Shown piece by piece: positions 22,887 through 27,832 of a DNA stretch of 27,832 nt (the stretch's first letter is position 1; each line of letters starts with the position of its first letter). The stretch is taken from assembly GCA_964555705.1 (NCBI GenBank), contig CAZKTN010000028.1:1-27832 (forward strand). The letters run 5' to 3'. This DNA is from ZLKRG44 sp964555705. GTDB taxonomy: Bacteria; Planctomycetota; Phycisphaerae; Phycisphaerales; SM1A02. The position numbers were made by a program, and so were the translations under genes. The notes beneath the pieces are model-generated. The model ran no database searches. It saw only the letters and a list, made by a program, of their open reading frames with translations, and had not been told where the DNA came from.

Positions 22887-23869
22887 ACGTCGATGCGATT
22901 CAGGACGAGGGGTGCCCGCCCCTGGCGCCGCTTCCCGCGCGGGACCGTGATGGCCACAAGGGCACCTTCGGCACCGTCGTCGTGGTCGGAGGGTGCGCGA
23001 TGGGCCTCGGCGCGCATCCGCATGCCGGCGATGCGGGAGCGCGCGTGATGTTCGGAGGTCCTGTGCTGTGCGCACGCGCGGCGCTTCGCACCGGATGCGG
23101 GCTCGCCGACCTGGCGCTTCCCGCGCCGCTGGTGCCAGGTGCGCTTGCAGCCCTCGAGAGCGCGACGGCGCACGCGCTGCCGGTGAGCGAGTCAGGCGAG
23201 CTTGATGCATCCGGATGCGCATCGGTGCTTGACCCTGTGCTTGCACGGGCCACCGCACTCGCGATCGGTCCTGGACTTGGCGGTGGTGACGCAGTGGCCC
23301 AGGTGGTGGTGCGGCTGCTCGCGCGCGACAGCCTGCCTGCAGTGGTGGACGCCGATGCCCTCAACGCGCTTGCGGCCACGCGGAGGTTCGACCTCGACTT
23401 CCGCGCGCCCGCCATCCTCACGCCGCATCCGGGCGAGTACGGCCGGCTCGCGGAGGCGCTCGGGCTTCCCGCGCTTGGCGGGAGCCCTGCGCCGTCGCAG
23501 CTTCATTCCGCAGCGATGGCGCTCGCGCAGCGCATCGGCGCCGTCGTGATCCTGAAGGGATCTCGCACCACCGTGAGCGACGGCAACTGCTCGTGGAGCG
23601 TGCACGCTGGATCGCCGGCACTTGCCACGGGAGGCTCCGGCGACGTGCTCACGGGAATCTGCGCATCGCTTGTGGCCCAGTTCGGCCCTGCATCGCGGGC
23701 GCGGTCCCTCTCCATGCTCGACTGCGCCAGGTGGGCTGTCATCGTGCACGGCATGGCGGCGCTCCGCTGGAGCGCAGCCCACGGGCAGGCGGGCATGCTC
23801 GCGCAGGAGCTCTGCGACAGCGTGCCGGAAGCGCTCGAGGAGGCGCGTCAGCACGTTCCGCACGGCTAG
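22883..23869 (+). CDS. nnrD: ADP-dependent NAD(P)H-hydrate dehydratase
   Basis: 328 residues from a GTG at 22883 that overlaps the preceding stop (GTGA), with GGGGA about 8 nt upstream. It shows the ribokinase-like NnrD signatures: GHKGTFGTVVVVGG near the N-terminus, AIGPGLGGGD, VVDADALNAL, ILTPHPGEYGRL, VILKGSRTTVSDG and PALATGGSGDVLTG. The enzyme repairs hydrated NADH and NADPH using ADP or ATP. Compared with the usual sequence after the VVGG motif, there is an extra stretch of about 15 residues (LGAHPHAGDAGARVM) before the first conserved helix. The epimerase partner domain NnrE is not fused here and not seen in the window. The frame stays open far upstream, but that part is antisense-free overlap with the transglutaminase gene in another frame and is not coding. 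Confidence 0.92.
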   Translation: MNVDAIQDEGCPPLAPLPARDRDGHKGTFGTVVVVGGCAMGLGAHPHAGDAGARVMFGGPVLCARAALRTGCGLADLALPAPLVPGALAALESATAHALPVSESGELDASGCASVLDPVLARATALAIGPGLGGGDAVAQVVVRLLARDSLPAVVDADALNALAATRRFDLDFRAPAILTPHPGEYGRLAEALGLPALGGSPAPSQLHSAAMALAQRIGAVVILKGSRTTVSDGNCSWSVHAGSPALATGGSGDVLTGICASLVAQFGPASRARSLSMLDCARWAVIVHGMAALRWSAAHGQAGMLAQELCDSVPEALEEARQHVPHG

Positions 23870-23882
23870 ACTGGGCGCCCTC

Positions 23883-24941
23883 ATGGCCGATGCCGCGCAC
23901 GTCAATGTCCGGGACCTCAAGCCCAACACCTACATCGAGGGCGTCTACAGCCTCGTGAACCCGCAGGTGGGCGCGACGCGCAACGGCAAGAGCTACTTCA
24001 AGGGGCTGATCCGCGACGCGACGGGCGAGGCCGCGGTGCGCCAGTGGAACTTCGACGAGTCGCACATGCCCGAGGCGACGGCGACGGGCTACGCGTACAT
24101 CGCCGGCCGGGTCGAGCTCTACAACGGCATGATCCAGGTCATGCTGGACAGGCTCGACGCGGTGCAGGTGTCCGCGGACCAGCTCCGCGCGCTGCTGCCT
24201 GCATCGACGCGCGACATCCCGCAGATGTACGGCGAGGTTGCATCCATGCTGCGCTCGCTCGAGCATCCGGCGATGCTCGCGCTGATGGAGGCGTACCTCA
24301 GCGACGAGCCGCTGATGGACCGGTTCCGGCACGCTCCGGCCGCCGTGAGCGTGCACCATGCATGGCTCGGCGGGCTCCTCGAGCACACGCTGCAGCTGAT
24401 GCTGATGGCCGAGCGCATACTGCCGCTCTATCCTGGGCTCAACCGCGACATCGTGGTTGCCGGCCTCTTCCTGCACGACCTCGGCAAGGTGCACGAGATG
24501 GACTGGGAGCGCGGCTTCTCCTACACGACCGACGGCCAGCTCATCGGCCACATCGTGCGCGGCGCCATCATGCTCCAGCTCAAGGCCGCCGTCGCGGCAC
24601 GCGAGAGCGGGCACCGCCTCCCGCCCGACGCGGTGAAGGTGCTGCAGCACATCATCCTCTCGCACCATTCGCTGCCCGAGCACGGCGCCGCCAAGCCGCC
24701 ATCGACACCTGAGGCGATCTTCGTCGCGATGCTCGACAACCTCGACGCGAAGACGATGATCGGGCTCGCGGCCGCCGCCCGCGACCGCATCCAGCCCGGC
24801 CACGCCGACTTCACCGACCGAGTGTGGTCGCTCGACACCCGCATCTACCGGCGCGACCCGCTCGCGCCCGAGGAGGATGCGGCCTCGGACACGGCATCGG
24901 CAACCAGCGCAGCGAGCGCGGCAAGCGCCTCCGCATCGTGA
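23883..24941 (+). CDS. yhaM: OB-fold plus HD-domain 3'-5' exoribonuclease, YhaM type
   Basis: 352 residues. The N-terminal part (~15-95) is an OB-fold nucleic-acid binding domain (VGATRNGKSYFKGLIRDATG, QWNFDE). The HD phosphohydrolase domain has SVHHAWLGGLLEHTLQLM (His168), AGLFLHDLGKVHE (His198-Asp199), QLIGHIVRG, ILSHHSLPEHG and AMLDNLDAK, the layout of Bacillus YhaM. YhaM trims RNA and single-stranded DNA from the 3' end. The last ~20 residues are Ala/Ser-rich low complexity. Start ATG at 23883, 13 nt after the nnrD stop, without a clear ribosome binding site. Its last 97 bp overlap the convergent GHQP gene, antisense. Confidence 0.88.
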   Translation: MADAAHVNVRDLKPNTYIEGVYSLVNPQVGATRNGKSYFKGLIRDATGEAAVRQWNFDESHMPEATATGYAYIAGRVELYNGMIQVMLDRLDAVQVSADQLRALLPASTRDIPQMYGEVASMLRSLEHPAMLALMEAYLSDEPLMDRFRHAPAAVSVHHAWLGGLLEHTLQLMLMAERILPLYPGLNRDIVVAGLFLHDLGKVHEMDWERGFSYTTDGQLIGHIVRGAIMLQLKAAVAARESGHRLPPDAVKVLQHIILSHHSLPEHGAAKPPSTPEAIFVAMLDNLDAKTMIGLAAAARDRIQPGHADFTDRVWSLDTRIYRRDPLAPEEDAASDTASATSAASAASASAS

Positions 24942-26269
24942 AGCACGGCGGGGTATGTGCGGTCCGTGGCGGCGTCGAGGGACACTCGCGCGCCGCGGCG
25001 TTCTGCGTCCGCTGAGGCGAGCGCGTCCAGCTCAGTCCGCCGCCTCTCCCGCAGCGACTCCACGTGCGCGCGCATGGCAGCGAAGGCCTGCCGGCGTGCA
25101 GCGGACCGTCGCGGCAGCGATGCGATGGCAGACAGCGACTGGTTGCGCGCAGGATCGCGCGATGCGCCGTCAAGGCGGGCGGGATCGACCCATGCCTCCC
25201 GCCAGGTCAGCCCATGCGGCGACTCCTCGGTCCGCAGGCCCAACGATGCCGGGGTGAAGCGGAGGTCCGCTGTCGCGACCGAGAAGGGAGGCAGCGTGCG
25301 TCCGAGCGCGGTGCGCCACCACAGGTCGCCCGCCCGCTCGTACGCCTCGCCTCCAGTGCCATGCACGAAGCGGATGCCGAGCGCGCGCACGATGCCGGTC
25401 GCCAGGAACGCGCGCGGCAGCAGCGCGCCCGGCTGGGTTGAGCGCTCAAGCGCCCCGTCGCGCAGCAGCGCGCGCAGCCGGTGGCCGTCGATGCGCGTGC
25501 GCATTCCGCGCCCATCAACCCCCCACAGCGGGACCTCGCTCGCGTCGCCGTCGATGCGCAGCCGCGATGCCGCGCGTGGCGCGTGGGCAAGCGCATCGTT
25601 GAACGCGCGTGCGCATGCCTCCGGGTCCGCCGCGATCCGGTCGACGCAGTCGCGCCCGAGCGGCGTGCAGAGCAGCGAGGATGCGCGGATGGTGTGCGCA
25701 GGACGGTCGAGCGCGCCGCTGGCCGATAGCAGCGCGAAGTTCGCGTCGACGGTGCGCCAGGCCGCGCCTCGCGATGCGTCAGCGGCCGCGAGCGCAGATG
25801 CGATGCGACCGAGTCGGCCGGCGATGCCGTCGGATGCGGGCGGCGCTGTGCACGCGCGGTCTGCCGGCCGCACGGGGGACGACGGGATCGCCGAGGCTGC
25901 GGTGCCAGCATCGGCCGCCGGTCCGAAGTGGGCGGTGGCAATGCGCACCGAGTCGGCGCTGCGCCGCGACGGGTAGGGGAGCGCGCACGGATCGGTCGCG
26001 TCATGATCCGCAATCAGCTGCAGCCATCCGCACCCTGCGGCGCGTGACAGCGTGGCTGCGCAGATCGCCTTCGCGAGGATTCCCCCGTGCCAGAAGATTG
26101 GCTGGTGTCCCGTCGCGACGCCAGCCCAGGCGCAGATGCCGAGCTCCTCGCGGGTCGCTGCGACACGCGGATCCTGCGCGCCCGGGCCAGGCCATGTCGC
26201 CGCATCGCGCGCGCCGCCCGTGCCTTGCGCGAGCCGAACGGCGACCCGGTCCGCGACGGACGCGCTCAT
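24845..26269 (-). CDS. Unrecognised GHQP-motif protein, possibly distantly BshC-like
   Basis: 474 residues from the ATG at 26269, which overlaps the glycosyltransferase stop as ATGA. No family is certain. Near the N-terminus are VATGHQPIFWHGGILAKAI (51-69) and LIADHDATD (85-93). The spacing of TGxQ, a following GG, a lysine and then a DHD block recalls the N-terminal part of BshC, the putative cysteine-adding enzyme of bacillithiol synthesis (TGQQ and EDHD), and similar GHQP proteins occur in planctomycetes; this is a suggestion only. The rest is Ala/Arg-rich, with a Ser-Leu-Arg-rich helical stretch near 405-440 and a low-complexity C-terminus. No signal peptide or membrane helix seen. Third gene of the operon with a lipoprotein and a glycosyltransferase, so an envelope or small-molecule glycoside role is possible. 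Confidence 0.7.
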   Translation of the reverse strand: MSASVADRVAVRLAQGTGGARDAATWPGPGAQDPRVAATREELGICAWAGVATGHQPIFWHGGILAKAICAATLSRAAGCGWLQLIADHDATDPCALPYPSRRSADSVRIATAHFGPAADAGTAASAIPSSPVRPADRACTAPPASDGIAGRLGRIASALAAADASRGAAWRTVDANFALLSASGALDRPAHTIRASSLLCTPLGRDCVDRIAADPEACARAFNDALAHAPRAASRLRIDGDASEVPLWGVDGRGMRTRIDGHRLRALLRDGALERSTQPGALLPRAFLATGIVRALGIRFVHGTGGEAYERAGDLWWRTALGRTLPPFSVATADLRFTPASLGLRTEESPHGLTWREAWVDPARLDGASRDPARNQSLSAIASLPRRSAARRQAFAAMRAHVESLRERRRTELDALASADAERRGARVSLDAATDRTYPAVLHDAEALAALAALVADAVSEAASSSGASGSRR

Positions 26270-27054
26270 GCAGCGCCGGTGGCGCTCTCCGCAGCGCCGT
26301 CCTCGAAGAGCGCGTGCCCGATTCCGCTGTGGGCGCGAAGCCTGCTCCTGCACCTCCGGAGCTCGCGACGGAAGGTGTCGCGGTACGCCGCGAGGCGCAC
26401 CGAGGGGTCGTCGAGGTCCCCGCCAAAGGAGCGGTTCGGGTCGTGGTAGATGCGGGGCACGGCGATCTCGCCGATGCGCAGCCGGTGCGCCGCGGCCTGC
26501 ACCCAGAACTGCATCGGGAAGTCGTATCCATCCACCGTGAGCGCGAGCTTCGCGCACGGATGGGTGCGGTAGGCCTTGAATCCGCAGAAGGCGTCAGTCA
26601 GGCGGAGACCCAGCGTGGCGTTCAGCTCGTCGGTGATCGTGCGGTTGATCGCGCGCCGGTCAGCGGGCGCGTCATCGCCACGCAGCTGCGCGCTCAGGTA
26701 GCGGCTGCCGGAGATCACGTCGAGCCGGTCCTGCCGCGCCGCCGCGAAGAAGGAAGGCAGGCACGACGGCTCGTGCTGCTCGTCGCAGTCCATCGTCACG
26801 ACCCAGTCGTACTTCTGCACATGGGCCCAGTGGATGATGTCACGCATCGAGCGGCCGTATCCCATGTTCTCGCCGTGCCGAAGCACCTCCACCGGGTGGT
26901 GAGCGAGCAGCGCAGGGGTCCCGTCTGTGCTTCCGTCATCCACCACAAGGATGTCCGTGGCGTAGCGGCGCACCTCCGAGAGCACGCGGTCGATGTGGCG
27001 CTCCTCGTTCCACACGGGAATCGCCACAAGGATGGATCGGTGGTGCGGAGTCAC
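26266..27054 (-). CDS. Family 2 glycosyltransferase (dolichyl/undecaprenyl-phosphate mannosyl-transferase-like)
   Basis: 262 residues. GT-A fold signatures: ILVAIPVWNEERHIDRVL at the N-terminus, ILVVDDGSTDGTPALL, ENMGYGRSMRDIIHWA, and the metal-binding DxD as Asp89-Cys-Asp91 in WVVTMDCDEQHEP, followed by VISGSRYL. The pattern resembles polyprenyl-phosphate sugar synthases and related membrane-associated GT2 enzymes, but there is no C-terminal membrane helix. The GTG start overlaps the upstream stop (GTGA), with AAGGG about 8 nt before it; the 3' end overlaps the GHQP gene start (ATGA). Donor and acceptor are unknown. Confidence 0.88.
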   Translation of the reverse strand: MTPHHRSILVAIPVWNEERHIDRVLSEVRRYATDILVVDDGSTDGTPALLAHHPVEVLRHGENMGYGRSMRDIIHWAHVQKYDWVVTMDCDEQHEPSCLPSFFAAARQDRLDVISGSRYLSAQLRGDDAPADRRAINRTITDELNATLGLRLTDAFCGFKAYRTHPCAKLALTVDGYDFPMQFWVQAAAHRLRIGEIAVPRIYHDPNRSFGGDLDDPSVRLAAYRDTFRRELRRCRSRLRAHSGIGHALFEDGAAESATGAA

Positions 27055-27832
27055 GGTGTCGCCCTTCGAGTGGCAAGCCTAGGCGCGCTGCGGACGACGG
27101 CCCCACGAGTGGTGCCCGTCGGGAAGCCGAACACGAAGATCGTCTGCGACCACCGCTCGGCGACGGGACCCTCTCCGGGCACGATCCACAGCGTGGTCAC
27201 CCGCCGTGCGCGGGCCATCTTGAGATGCGCCTCAAAGGTGTTCTCCACCACAAGCGCGTCAGCCTCGCCTGCGGGTGTGCGCACGCGTGATGTGCCGAGG
27301 ATCCTCGATGAGCGGTGGCCAGTGCCGCGGTCACGCTCGCCGCCATCGATCCACTCGACGCGCATCGGGGACTCGGTCATGAACGCTGCATCCCCCGTCG
27401 TCGGCCCATCGGCCGACACAAGGAGCAGCGGGGGATCGAAGACACTCACCGCCCTGTCGCCCGGCACGATCGTCCGGCGCAGTCGCGCGGACGAGTCGTC
27501 GATCATCGCCTCCGTGGTCGTGCCTAGCGGCTCGCGCCACTCGATGGCGTCGCCGCTGCGCACGAGGGTGCCCGCACGCGCCCCATCCTCGATGCGCATC
27601 CACTCGTCATCCGTCACGACCCACTCGGACTTCCCGTCGATCGGATACAGGTCCCTAGGCGCAAGCGCCGCACCCGGCTCGTTCCGCAACTCGCCCAGCA
27701 CGGCCATCGGCTGCGGCCGGGCCTGCTGCGTGCGCGGTGTCGCGCACGCGGTCAGCCCGGTCGCAGCCAAGGAAGCCGCGAGGAGAAATGCGAGCGCGCT
27801 GCGCGCGCACGCGGTCAGCCCGGTCGCAGCCA
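27051..27832 (-). CDS. Putative lipoprotein of unknown function, 5' end at or beyond window edge
   Basis: The frame is open to the right edge. A lipoprotein signal is visible: SALAFLLAASLAATGLTAC, with Leu-Thr-Ala-Cys as lipobox, followed by a ~230-residue mature part rich in polar and beta-type sequence (for example DDEWMRIEDGARAG, SSRILGTSRVRTPAGEADAL, RRVTTLWIVPGEGPVAERWS). I recognise no domain. The only visible start-like codon near the signal is a TTG at 27770, which would remove most of the hydrophobic core, so the true start is probably at or past 27832. The lipobox sequence is duplicated in frame 63 bp upstream at the edge. The stop overlaps the glycosyltransferase GTG start, so both are on one message. 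Confidence 0.7.
   Translation of the reverse strand, partial: AATGLTACARSALAFLLAASLAATGLTACATPRTQQARPQPMAVLGELRNEPGAALAPRDLYPIDGKSEWVVTDDEWMRIEDGARAGTLVRSGDAIEWREPLGTTTEAMIDDSSARLRRTIVPGDRAVSVFDPPLLLVSADGPTTGDAAFMTESPMRVEWIDGGERDRGTGHRSSRILGTSRVRTPAGEADALVVENTFEAHLKMARARRVTTLWIVPGEGPVAERWSQTIFVFGFPTGTTRGAVVRSAPRLATRRATP
27741..27832. repeat. 29-bp direct repeat, 63-bp period, at the window edge
   Basis: Positions 27741-27769 and 27804-27832 are identical (plus strand begins CGCGCACGCGGTCAGCC). The period of 63 bp keeps the lipoprotein frame, so the segment AATGLTACA occurs twice. The second copy ends exactly at the last base of the window. Confidence 0.9.

Noticed and set aside
23622..23882. 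Upstream extension of the YhaM frame
   Set aside because: It overlaps the well supported end of nnrD; the OB-fold begins just after the ATG at 23883.
26270..26557. Upstream extension of the GHQP gene by 96 codons
   Set aside because: It overlaps the GT2 coding sequence in another frame; the ATGA junction gives the natural start.
1..27832. CRISPR array, insertion sequence, integrase or attachment site, including at the two tRNA genes
   Set aside because: No spaced repeats, transposase or integrase motifs and no duplicated tRNA ends were seen.

Overview
This is a high-GC (roughly two-thirds G+C) bacterial chromosomal fragment. It most likely comes from a planctomycete of the Phycisphaerae type. 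Reasons: a secreted protein with a cell-wall/dockerin-like double EF-hand tail, an RCC1-repeat exported protein, a tricorn protease, an archaeal-type glycogen debranching enzyme beside a bacterial GH63 enzyme, and an ECF sigma factor embedded among exported proteases. No mobile element, phage gene or CRISPR array is visible. The right edge carries a direct repeat that could mark an assembly end.

Layout. 1-1652 (-): 3'-truncated exported RCC1-repeat protein, divergent from 1925-3073 (+), a pentameric ligand-gated ion channel homologue. 3086-4924 (-): secreted dockerin-tailed protein, convergent with the channel. 5140-5249 (-): tRNA-Gly(GCC) with a clear intrinsic terminator. 5329-19713 (-): a nearly gapless run of about 14 kb on one strand. 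In transcription order it is prfB (with a +1 frameshift site), GH133 glycogen debranching enzyme, GH63 glycosidase, hybrid histidine kinase, tRNA-Ser(UGA), ECF sigma factor, tricorn protease, and a degenerate SppA/NfeD-like exported protein. Several junctions are stop/start overlaps (ATGA) or have gaps of 0-25 nt. 19739-24941 (+), divergent from prfB: lysS, an exported transglutaminase-like protein, nnrD (NAD(P)H-hydrate dehydratase) and a YhaM-type OB-HD exoribonuclease. 24845-27832 (-), overlapping yhaM tail to tail: a three-gene overlapping operon of lipoprotein, GT2 glycosyltransferase and an unrecognised GHQP-motif protein.

How the genes may work together. The sigma-tricorn-SppA-like block looks like an envelope or periplasmic proteolysis unit with its own ECF sigma factor. 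The GH133-GH63-kinase block couples alpha-glucan degradation to a membrane sensor kinase. The tRNA-Ser lies between these blocks, 15 nt after the kinase stop and 14 nt before the best sigma start, which is a CTG. If the long run is co-transcribed, tRNA processing would cut it at this point and set the 5' end of the sigma mRNA. The prfB frameshift site is unusual: it has CTT followed by TAA rather than TGA, and no Shine-Dalgarno-like stimulator is visible. These two spots, together with the ion channel, deserve the closest look.
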